Origin: Nostoc indistinguendum CM1-VF10 | GTDB lineage: Bacteria > Cyanobacteriota > Cyanobacteriia > Cyanobacteriales > Nostocaceae | NCBI GenBank assembly: GCA_019359215.1 | Contig: JAHHHS010000076.1 | Span: 1-33,754 of the forward strand | DNA length: 33,754 nucleotides | Direction of reading: 5' to 3' | Shown: in pieces, positions 23,804 to 30,859 of the stretch | Position numbering within the stretch: position 1 is the stretch's first letter | How the letters are laid out: each line of letters begins with the position of its first letter | Translations under genes and position numbers: made by a program | The notes under the pieces: generated by a model | The model's input: only the letters and a program-made list of their open reading frames with translations | Databases searched by the model: none | What the model was told of the DNA's origin: nothing

Positions 23804-25711
23804 TTAAAACCGTGGCAGTGGGTCGTCTTAGCAATCCCGATCGCGTTTATCATTATTTTCTTACTGGTATCCGCCGGTTTACAAATCCATACATGGGGCA
23901 TTAATTGGATTTGGGGTGTATTCACCCTTCTATTCGTTGGCTGGCGTTGGCTATTAGTCAAATGGACTCAACCTGCTGTTAACCAAGTAGAAGCTGTATT
24001 AGCCCAAGTCCAAGAAGAACTAGAATCCAAAGTAGAGGATACAGTAGGGCTACCAGTGGGAAGTGATGTTACAAAACTTGCAGAAGCCGCCCTTCAAGAG
24101 ATTCTGCAAGCAGCACAAAGCGATCGCCCGATTTGGGAAGACTGGGCAACTTTTTGGACGCGATGCCAAAATTTGGTGGTAGCGATCGCTCATATCTACA
24201 ATCCTCAAATTCAATATCCTCTGTTGAACATTTACGTCCCCCAAGCTTATGGGCTGATTCGGGGAACGGTGGATGATATGGATCGATGGATGCAAAAGTT
24301 ATCCCCTGTCCTCAATCAGGTGACAGTTGGGCAAGCATACCAAGGATACGAAGTCTATCGAAAGTTAGAGCCATCAGCTCGGAAATTCTGGAAAGCTTGG
24401 AACTGGGCACAGTGGGTTTTAAATCCTGTCGCGGCGGTGGCAAAACAAGCCAGCAAGGGTTCTAGTAACCAGGCAACTCAGCAATTGTTGGGGAATTTGA
24501 GCCAGTTATTTCGGGAAGCTGCCCTGAGAAACTTATGTCAGCAGGCGATCGCACTTTACGGACGTAGTACATTACCAGTTTCAGAAACTGTATCCACACC
24601 AACTCTACCCAAGGCAAAAACCCAAACACTCCGAGAAATTCTGACTCAAGCTCAACCCGCCGAAGTGGTTGAGCAAAAACCCGTGAATATTCTGCTGGTG
24701 GGGCGCACGGGATCGGGAAAAAGTAGTCTGATTAACACGCTATTTCAGGCAGATTTAGCAGCCGTTGATGTTTTGCCCAGTACCGATCGCATTCAAAATT
24801 ACCAATGGCAGACTGAAAGTGGGGAAACCCTAACGCTTTGGGATACACCTGGTTATGAACAAGTCAACCGTGCTGATCTCCGAAACCTAGTGCTTGATTA
24901 TGCCATAAACGCAGATTTGCTGCTGTTAGTCACCCCTGCCCTCGATCCTGCCCTGCAAATGGATGTAGACTTTTTACAAGATATGAAAGCAGAAGTTGCA
25001 GATTTACCTGCAATCGCAATCGTCACTCAAGTAGATCGTCTGCGTCCCATCCGCGAATGGCAACCACCTTATGATTGGGAATGGGGTAATCGCCCCAAAG
25101 AAATTGCCATTCGAGAAGCTACTGAGTATCGTGCCAAACTGCTGGGAACCTTCTGCAATCTAGTTGTGCCTGTGGTTACAGGTGAGAGCAAAACAAATCG
25201 AATCGCTTGGGGAGTAGAGGCGCTATCGTTGGGATTAGTAAATGCGATCGCACCTACTAAGCAACTCCGTCTCGCCCGCTTTTTACGTAACCTCGAAGCC
25301 CGCACCGTCGCTGCTGCCAAAATCATCGACCATTACACTTTCCAGATGACAACAACACAGGGACTAACGGCATTGCTCAAAAGTCCCGTTCTCCAGTTTG
25401 TTTCTACTTTCTCAACGGGATCTCCTGCCCTAGCATATATGCTGGCAGAGCAAATTCCTGTGGAACAGTTGCCGATTGTAATTGGCAAACTCCAAATGGG
25501 ATATGAGCTTTTCTCGCTCTTAAATACAGGTAATCTTAACCCGCTCAACTTTGAATTGCTATCCCTCTGGCCGCTATTGCGGGAAAACTCCGCTTCACCA
25601 GATCGCAACGCCTGGGCATTTGGTCACGCTCTAGTGGAGTACTGGACTCAAAATTTGACGGTTGAACAGCTCCGGGAGCGATTTGAGTATTATCTGTCGA
25701 TTGCCAATTGA
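23795..25711 (+). CDS. Membrane-anchored GTPase of unknown role
   Basis: This 638-residue protein starts with two hydrophobic segments (about 8-30 and 34-56), followed by a helical region. A G domain starts near 295: P-loop GRTGSGKSS (303-311), Thr330 as likely switch I, DTPG (350-353), and TQVD (411-414) in place of the usual NKxD. It ends with a helical domain and a conserved-looking tail (HALVEYWTQNLTVEQLRERF). It resembles the cyanobacterial Era/YcjF-like membrane GTPases whose function is not known. It should be tethered to the plasma or thylakoid membrane with the G domain in the cytoplasm. The ATG at 23795 fits the hydrophobic N-terminus; an ATG at 23787 is out of frame. Confidence 0.82.
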   Translation: MVRLKPWQWVVLAIPIAFIIIFLLVSAGLQIHTWGINWIWGVFTLLFVGWRWLLVKWTQPAVNQVEAVLAQVQEELESKVEDTVGLPVGSDVTKLAEAALQEILQAAQSDRPIWEDWATFWTRCQNLVVAIAHIYNPQIQYPLLNIYVPQAYGLIRGTVDDMDRWMQKLSPVLNQVTVGQAYQGYEVYRKLEPSARKFWKAWNWAQWVLNPVAAVAKQASKGSSNQATQQLLGNLSQLFREAALRNLCQQAIALYGRSTLPVSETVSTPTLPKAKTQTLREILTQAQPAEVVEQKPVNILLVGRTGSGKSSLINTLFQADLAAVDVLPSTDRIQNYQWQTESGETLTLWDTPGYEQVNRADLRNLVLDYAINADLLLLVTPALDPALQMDVDFLQDMKAEVADLPAIAIVTQVDRLRPIREWQPPYDWEWGNRPKEIAIREATEYRAKLLGTFCNLVVPVVTGESKTNRIAWGVEALSLGLVNAIAPTKQLRLARFLRNLEARTVAAAKIIDHYTFQMTTTQGLTALLKSPVLQFVSTFSTGSPALAYMLAEQIPVEQLPIVIGKLQMGYELFSLLNTGNLNPLNFELLSLWPLLRENSASPDRNAWAFGHALVEYWTQNLTVEQLRERFEYYLSIAN

Positions 25712-25727
25712 AGAAGGCAGAAGATAA

Positions 25728-25750
25728 GGAGCAGGGAGCAGGGAGCAGGG
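25728..25750. repeat. GGAGCAG heptamer tandem repeat, three units
   Basis: Three exact GGAGCAG units lie at 25728-25748, followed by a G-rich tail. They sit just after the GTPase stop. Confidence 0.85.
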
Positions 25751-25857
25751 GGAGGGAAAGTCGCAGTGAAGTCCAGAAATTGGATAATTTATTTTTTGGA
25801 GTTCCCCAAAATTCTAAACATAAACAAGTATAAGATTTTAGGAAAAATCACATAAAA

Positions 25858-27675
25858 ATGCTTACTGTTACTAAACCCAAGCGAATTGCAATGGCTATGC
25901 CCGCCGCAGGCATCGCAATCTTTTCTTTCACTCTCCTTGTTTACACCCAAGTTGCAGCCGCCGCCTTAACTTTACCCCTACGCAGCAAAAAGGGAATGGT
26001 GGTTTCAGCCCATCCCTTAGCAAGTGAGGCGGGAATTTTAATCTTACGCAAAGGTGGTAATGCAGTAGATACAGCTGTAGCCACAACCTTTGCAATCTCA
26101 GTAGTTGAGCCTTTTTCCGCAGGAATCGGTGGCGGCGGATTTTTGCTGATGCACTCTGAGAAAACTAGCGATATGAAAGCGCTAGATTTCCGCGAACGCG
26201 CACCCTTGAAAGCTACAAGAAATATGTATCTGGATGCAGAAGGCAAAGTGCGTCCCAATGCAAGTATTAATGGTTATTTGGCAGTAGGGACACCAGGAAC
26301 TGTGGCGGGACTTTATGAACTGCATCGTCGCTATGGTAAGCTTTCTTGGCAAGAGGTGATGAAACCTGCGATCGCACTCGCTAAAAATGGCTTTATTGTT
26401 AGTAATGTAGTAACTTGGCGTTCTCTGCAAGCAAACGATCCCCGCAAGGAAGTAGTTCTCAACAATCCAGCCGCGCAAGAAATTTTTACTCGCAATGGTG
26501 AATTTTACCAACCAGGGGAGAAGCTAGTGCAGCGTGATTTGGCACGCACCTTAACAGCAGTTGCCCAAAATCCCCAAAGTTTTTACACCGGAAGTATTGC
26601 TCGTGCGATCGCTTCTGATATGGTAAAAAATGGTGGTTTAATTACTCTAGAAGACCTCAAAGCCTATAAACCAATCTGGCGTACTCCCGTTTGTGGAAAC
26701 TTTCGCAAAGCTAAAATTTGCTCAATGCCACCACCATCATCAGGAGGCGTTCATCTATTGCAGATTTTAAATATTATCGCTGATACTGATTTTAAATCTT
26801 TAGGATGGCATCATCCCGACGCTTTACATTTAATGGTAGAAGCAATGAAGATTGCTTACAGCGATCGCTCAGAATATTTAGGCGATCCTGATTCTGTCAA
26901 AGTTCCTGTACAAGAACTGATCAGTTCAGCTTACGCCAAAAAACGCCGTCAAGAAATTAATATGCAAGTGGCTAGACCCTCGACCGAAGTCAAGCCAGTA
27001 GACAAAAAGACGCTACAAGGTTTTAGCCAAGCTAATATTCATAAATGGGAAGAAAATATCATTCCATCACAAAATAATACAAGCCGACATGAATCTCCTG
27101 AAACCAGTCATCTTACAGTTGTGGATGAAGAACGCAACGCTGTAAGTCTGACTTTCACGATTAATCTCAGTTTTGGTGCTGGTATAGTGACACCGGGAAC
27201 TGGAATTGTTCTCAACAATGAGATGGATGACTTTGCTGTTGCGCCAGGAGTGCCTAATGCTTTTGGTTTAGTTGGTAACGATGCCAATGCCGTCGCACCC
27301 CGTAAGACTCCCTTATCCAGCATGACTCCCACAATTGTCACAGAAAATGGTCATTTCCGAATGGCAACGGGTGCGCCTGGCGGTAGCACTATCATCACCC
27401 AGGTTTTGCAAGTCATATTAAATGTGCTGGAATACAACATGGATGTTGGTACAGCTGTTTCGGTTCCACGCATACATCATCAATGGCTTCCAGATGAGTT
27501 ACGCGTTGAACCTTGGAGTTTGGATGCTCTGACTATGCAAGACTTACGCAAACGGGGGCACAAAATAAAGGAAACTACTCCTTGGGGTAATATTAACGCG
27601 ATCGCTGTTACATCTGATGGAACTTTAGAAGGGGCGGCTGATCCTCGCGGTGAAGGTTCTCCCAGAGGTTTGTGA
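25858..27675 (+). CDS. ggt: Gamma-glutamyltransferase
   Basis: The enzyme cleaves gamma-glutamyl bonds of glutathione and related compounds after self-cleavage into two subunits. The 605-residue precursor has an N-terminal hydrophobic signal (AMAMPAAGIAIFSFTLLVYT, likely exported). The large-subunit part holds GMVVSAHPLASEAG, GGNAVDTAVAT, GIGGGGFLLMH and DFRERAP. The nucleophile Thr416 lies in ETSHLTVVD, so cleavage should occur before it. The small-subunit part has NNEMDDF, PLSSMTPTI, the oxyanion GAPGGS and IHHQWLPDELRVEP. All key residues seen agree with bacterial Ggt. It stands alone, flanked by heptamer repeats, and no regulator is visible. Confidence 0.94.
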   Translation: MLTVTKPKRIAMAMPAAGIAIFSFTLLVYTQVAAAALTLPLRSKKGMVVSAHPLASEAGILILRKGGNAVDTAVATTFAISVVEPFSAGIGGGGFLLMHSEKTSDMKALDFRERAPLKATRNMYLDAEGKVRPNASINGYLAVGTPGTVAGLYELHRRYGKLSWQEVMKPAIALAKNGFIVSNVVTWRSLQANDPRKEVVLNNPAAQEIFTRNGEFYQPGEKLVQRDLARTLTAVAQNPQSFYTGSIARAIASDMVKNGGLITLEDLKAYKPIWRTPVCGNFRKAKICSMPPPSSGGVHLLQILNIIADTDFKSLGWHHPDALHLMVEAMKIAYSDRSEYLGDPDSVKVPVQELISSAYAKKRRQEINMQVARPSTEVKPVDKKTLQGFSQANIHKWEENIIPSQNNTSRHESPETSHLTVVDEERNAVSLTFTINLSFGAGIVTPGTGIVLNNEMDDFAVAPGVPNAFGLVGNDANAVAPRKTPLSSMTPTIVTENGHFRMATGAPGGSTIITQVLQVILNVLEYNMDVGTAVSVPRIHHQWLPDELRVEPWSLDALTMQDLRKRGHKIKETTPWGNINAIAVTSDGTLEGAADPRGEGSPRGL

Positions 27676-27720
27676 GGGAGATGAGAGACTGGGAAGACGC
27701 AGGAACGCAAAGAGTAACGA

Positions 27721-27762
27721 ATGACTAATAACTAATAGCTAATGACTAATGACCAATGACTA
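27721..27762. repeat. ATGACTA heptamer tandem repeat, six units
   Basis: Six consecutive heptamers (ATGACTA, ATAACTA, ATAGCTA, ATGACTA, ATGACCA, ATGACTA) fill the gap between ggt and the stop of the convergent small gene. Confidence 0.9.
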
Positions 27763-28023
27763 TTGATTTTGGGCTGTTGACTCTACGTAGCTGCTCCTGC
27801 CAAACTCATTTGCCCGTGCGCTAGGTACTAGTGTCCAACCTGCTTTGAGAAGTTTTTGATAAGTTGCCCAACCTTTAGAACCATTTGGTATTTGATAATC
27901 TGGGACTTTAAAATGTCCAAAAGCAGTGTAAGGACGCCAAGGTTGATTGGGTTCTGTTTGCAAATACAAAATTTTCTCTCCGTTGCCACCAGACTTAGGT
28001 AACCAGCACATTTGTCGATGCAT
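27760..28023 (-). CDS. Small hypothetical protein, 87 aa
   Basis: From the ATG at 28023, preceded by AAGGAG at six bases, the product is 87 residues: MHRQMCWLPKSGGNGEK, ILYLQTEPNQPWRPYTAFGH, then PDYQIPNGSKGWATYQKLLK and AGWTLVPSARANEF. The frame is open upstream to an ATG at 28056, but the ribosome site decides for the shorter form. I do not recognise it. The GWATYQKLLKAGWTLVP part looks like a small folded domain, and similar proteins probably occur in other Nostocales. It has no membrane segment. The 3' end overlaps the heptamer repeat. Confidence 0.65.
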   Translation of the reverse strand: MHRQMCWLPKSGGNGEKILYLQTEPNQPWRPYTAFGHFKVPDYQIPNGSKGWATYQKLLKAGWTLVPSARANEFGRSSYVESTAQNQ

Positions 28024-28572
28024 TGCAAACTCCTTTGCCTTTAGATAATAATGCATAATAACAGATTTTTGTCAAGGACATTGTCACCCTTGTGGGGTAC
28101 TTTTTTGCCTAATACTTTAGACAAAGTGTAATTAAGTTCTATCCACTAAGAGTTAATTACTTAACAAGTCCTACCCTGAGAAAGCTGCTAGTAGGACACA
28201 AAGATAAACAGCTTTCTCTCACCTTCCTTGTAGGGGAGATTTTTCTAATGTTATCCGCGCTTTTTATGATTGTGTGTAACAATCACTACTGTTTTGACTA
28301 AGGTTCGCAATCTGGCTATTTGTTTTTCTGCTTACATACATAAGCGCAGATTTTGGAAACTACTTATTGAAAAGGAGGCAGATAGCGCAGCGTTAGCGAG
28401 CCCACGAGCGTCGGGCAGAAGGAAAGAATTTGGTGGAGGTCTGAATCCCCCACTAAATAAGTGCCACTTAAATCAAAGATTTCAGTGGGGGACTCAAACC
28501 CTTGCTCCCTGCGGTCGCAGCAGAGGGCAGTATTCCTTCTGCCTCCTGCCTCCTGCCCTCTGCCTTTCTTGA
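28024..28572. other. Repeat-rich region without a gene
   Basis: About 550 bases between the small gene and the DUF1802 gene. The left half shows only a weak hairpin (GAGAAAGCTG near 28178-28187 with CAGCTTTCTC near 28209-28218). The right half (28376-28566) is a composite of inverted repeats, listed separately. Short open frames here are by-products of these repeats. Confidence 0.55.
28376..28566. repeat. Composite inverted-repeat element
   Basis: The outer ends are purine-rich GGAGGCAGATAG...GGGCAGAAGG at 28376-28423 and pyrimidine-rich CCTTCTGCCTCCTGCCTCCT...CTGCC at about 28534-28565. The inside holds GAATCCCCCACT paired with AGTGGGGGACTC, and a palindrome CTGCGGTCGCAG. The left part also contains the dispersed block CAGCGTTAGCGAGCCCACGAGCG, of the same type as 30721-30746. 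It may be a small nonautonomous mobile unit or nested repeats. Confidence 0.55.
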
Positions 28573-29169
28573 TCACAAAGATGGAGCATACAACTTATCG
28601 CCAACAATCTGGCGAATTGTCTCTACTAGTTGAGTGTATGCAAAGTCAGATAAAATTGGTTTTGCTCCTTGCAAGTCAATTGGTTGATCTAAATCAATCC
28701 ATGACTTGCAACCGCCGTATTTAGGTTGGTAGGGAATTTCTTGTTGGCGTAGTTTATATGTCCGTAGGAGGAGAATATAAAGCGGCTGGCGTGGTTTCCA
28801 TTTGAGGCGATCGCTAATAAAATGCTCGTTCCAAATATGGAAGGGAAGCAAGGTGTTGACAATAGATTCGTCACTAACTGGCAAAATATCTGTAATTTCA
28901 GCCCAACTGCCGATGGGAACTGCCTCTGGATGCCAACCTGATGTTACTGGATAAACACGATTGGCATACTCAGCTTTCAACATGAAAGCTTGTTGATGTT
29001 CATAAGTAGGATAAAGTAAAACTTGCTTGTGGGCAACTTGGAAATGTCCATTTCGTTCATGGATACCCCCTTTGCGGAGCAACATAATTGTTTTGCCACT
29101 TTCTAAGGCATTTACGGCGACTGCCCATTCTTTGAGAGCATGAAAAGTTGTAGTTAATTCCATCAGCAT
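28573..29169 (-). CDS. DUF1802 family protein
   Basis: This 198-residue protein has the pattern of DUF1802: FHALKEWAVAVNALESGKT, MLLRKGGIHERNG, HKQVLLYPTYEHQ, a central acidic part and a C-terminus with GCKSWIDLDQPI. DUF1802 proteins are common in cyanobacteria and have no assigned function. It appears soluble. Met3 (ATG at 29163) is an equally good start; no clear ribosome site favours either. The gene is divergent from the aldo/keto reductase gene, with an 80-base gap that must hold both promoters. Confidence 0.75.
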   Translation of the reverse strand: MLMELTTTFHALKEWAVAVNALESGKTIMLLRKGGIHERNGHFQVAHKQVLLYPTYEHQQAFMLKAEYANRVYPVTSGWHPEAVPIGSWAEITDILPVSDESIVNTLLPFHIWNEHFISDRLKWKPRQPLYILLLRTYKLRQQEIPYQPKYGGCKSWIDLDQPIDLQGAKPILSDFAYTQLVETIRQIVGDKLYAPSL

Positions 29170-29248
29170 CTACTGTAACTCTGATTTAATTTCAATCTAA
29201 AACCGATAACGTGTAAAACTATCCAGGGAAATGAATTAGGAAGCAGTT

Positions 29249-30208
29249 ATGCAAAAGCGATTGCTTGGTACAACTGATGTGCAAATCACACCCATCTTGA
29301 TGGGAACTTGGCAAGCAGGTAAAAGAGCGTGGGTGGGAATTGAGGATGCTGACTCGATTAAAACGCTCCAAGCCGCTTATGAAGCTGGGATCACCACAAT
29401 TGATACTGCTGAAGCTTATGGTGAAGGACACTCTGAGCGAATTATCGCTGAAGCTTTATCTGATGTACGCGATCGCGTAGAGTATGCCACGAAAGTTTTC
29501 GCTAACCATCTAAAGTATGAACAAGTCATTCAAGCTTGCGATCGTTCTTTAACCAATTTGAAAACTGATTACATCGACCTTTACCAAATACATTGGCCCT
29601 CCGGTGCTTTCAATAGCAAAATAGTACCTATCGAGGAAACTATGAGCGCTCTTAACCTGCTCAAAGAGCAAGGTAAAATTCGAGCCATTGGTGTTTCCAA
29701 TTTTTCCCACGCCCAGTTAGCAGAAGCAGCAAGTTATGGACGTATTGATAGTTTACAACCACCTTATTCTTTATTCTGGAGACAGGTAGAACAAGATGCA
29801 TTGCCCTATTGTATCGAGAACAATATTTCTATCCTTGCTTATTCGTCTTTAGCACAGGGATTATTGACAGGGAAATTTGCTCTCGGTCATAAATTTGACC
29901 CAACAGATAACCGTGCTAAAAATAAACTGTTTCAAGGCGAAAACTTTGAACGTGCCCAACAAGCGCTAGAAAAACTGCGTCCTATAGCTCTTGTTCATAA
30001 TTGTACCCTTGCTCAGTTAGCTTTAGCGTGGTTAATTGCCCAACCCCAAACAAATGCCATCGTCGGGGGGCGTTATCCCGAACAAGCGCTAGACAACGCA
30101 TTAGCCGCCCAAATTAAGCTTTCTGCTGCCCAATTGGCAGAAATTGATGCCATTGGGCGTATTGTCACCGACAATCTAGATGATAACCAGATTATGTGGA
30201 ATTGGTGA
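29249..30208 (+). CDS. Aldo/keto reductase
   Basis: This 319-residue NADPH-dependent oxidoreductase has the family tetrad Asp52 (IDTAEAYG), Tyr57, Lys82 (YATKVF) and His115 (QIHWPSG). Further motifs are the strand IRAIGVSNF, the QPPYSLFWR segment, AYSSLAQGLLTGK, and a cofactor-binding C-terminal loop (IVGGRYPEQALDNALA). The ATG at 29249 follows AGGAAG at about six bases. The substrate cannot be told from sequence. It resembles stress-related AKRs acting on aldehydes and ketones in the cytoplasm. Confidence 0.92.
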   Translation: MQKRLLGTTDVQITPILMGTWQAGKRAWVGIEDADSIKTLQAAYEAGITTIDTAEAYGEGHSERIIAEALSDVRDRVEYATKVFANHLKYEQVIQACDRSLTNLKTDYIDLYQIHWPSGAFNSKIVPIEETMSALNLLKEQGKIRAIGVSNFSHAQLAEAASYGRIDSLQPPYSLFWRQVEQDALPYCIENNISILAYSSLAQGLLTGKFALGHKFDPTDNRAKNKLFQGENFERAQQALEKLRPIALVHNCTLAQLALAWLIAQPQTNAIVGGRYPEQALDNALAAQIKLSAAQLAEIDAIGRIVTDNLDDNQIMWNW

Positions 30209-30616
30209 CAATTCAGTTTGGTTAGGTATGCTGATCTATCCAAGATCCCATTAATTATCTTAAAAAGAAAGCTGGGGATCAAATCTATGGGTCTAGATTG
30301 CAAAATCTAACAGAACATCAACTTTAGTAAACTAAGGGTTGTAACTCACCAAAGTAAGTGATAACTTAAATAGTAGGACACCAAACAAAGCAAAACCAAA
30401 CAAAAAGGGTCAAGACTTAGTGTCCCCTTGTCATGAACCCAAGCAAATGTCAGCATATCGAATAGGGAAGTGGTAAAAAGCCTAATGTAGAAGGCAAAAC
30501 CAAATTTTAAAGCGGAAAAACGCAAGAATGCTGAGTTTGTTCGTTGTTTAGTCCACCTTAGTTATTAACTTTCAATTACTTAATTAGTTTAACAATTTGA
30601 AGCCTGTAAACTCGAT

Positions 30617-30645
30617 AAAACCTGGTCAACCTCGACCAGGTTTTT
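30617..30645 (+). terminator. Strong Rho-independent terminator
   Basis: A perfect 11-bp stem (AAAACCTGGTC at 30617-30627, GACCAGGTTTT at 30634-30644) with a six-base loop AACCTC runs into a T-run (30641-30645). It also has A residues upstream, so it can work on either strand. Confidence 0.85.
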
Positions 30646-30663
30646 GGCATTTTACCAAAACAG

Positions 30664-30746
30664 AATTCAGGAGTCAGGAGTTAGAATTCAGTTGGATATT
30701 CTGACCAATAAACCAGATAGCGTACCGGTAGCGAGTCTACGAGCGA
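30664..30746. repeat. Heptamer-type repeat and GC-rich dispersed repeat
   Basis: GAATTCAGGAGTCAGGAGTT and a flanking AGAATTCA are heptamer-type units at 30663-30690. GCGTACCGGTAGCGAGTCTA continuing to CGAGCG at 30721-30746 is the same kind of block as in 28386-28410 (shared GTAGCGAG/TTAGCGAG and ACGAGCG). Confidence 0.6.
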
Positions 30747-30859
30747 TAAGATTGTGGAAGCTTAGGCATGAGTAATGAATGCAAATGCTAACATTACCGT
30801 GGTAGTCCAAATACCTACAGTTAATCCTGTACGTTCCTGGTTATCACTTACCTTTTGTC

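Larger units (their letters stand above)
30209..30859. other. Long intergenic region with an orphan terminator
   Basis: About 650 bases without a protein-coding frame of credible size. It holds a strong terminator at 30617-30645, over 400 bases past the reductase stop, then heptamer-like repeats (30664-30690) and a GC-rich dispersed repeat (30721-30746). The A-rich stretch 30380-30530 and the terminator could be an RNA gene, but I recognise no known RNA family. Confidence 0.5.

Noticed and set aside
28364..28576. Short frames on both strands in the repeat region
   Set aside because: They are translations of the inverted repeats, not genes.
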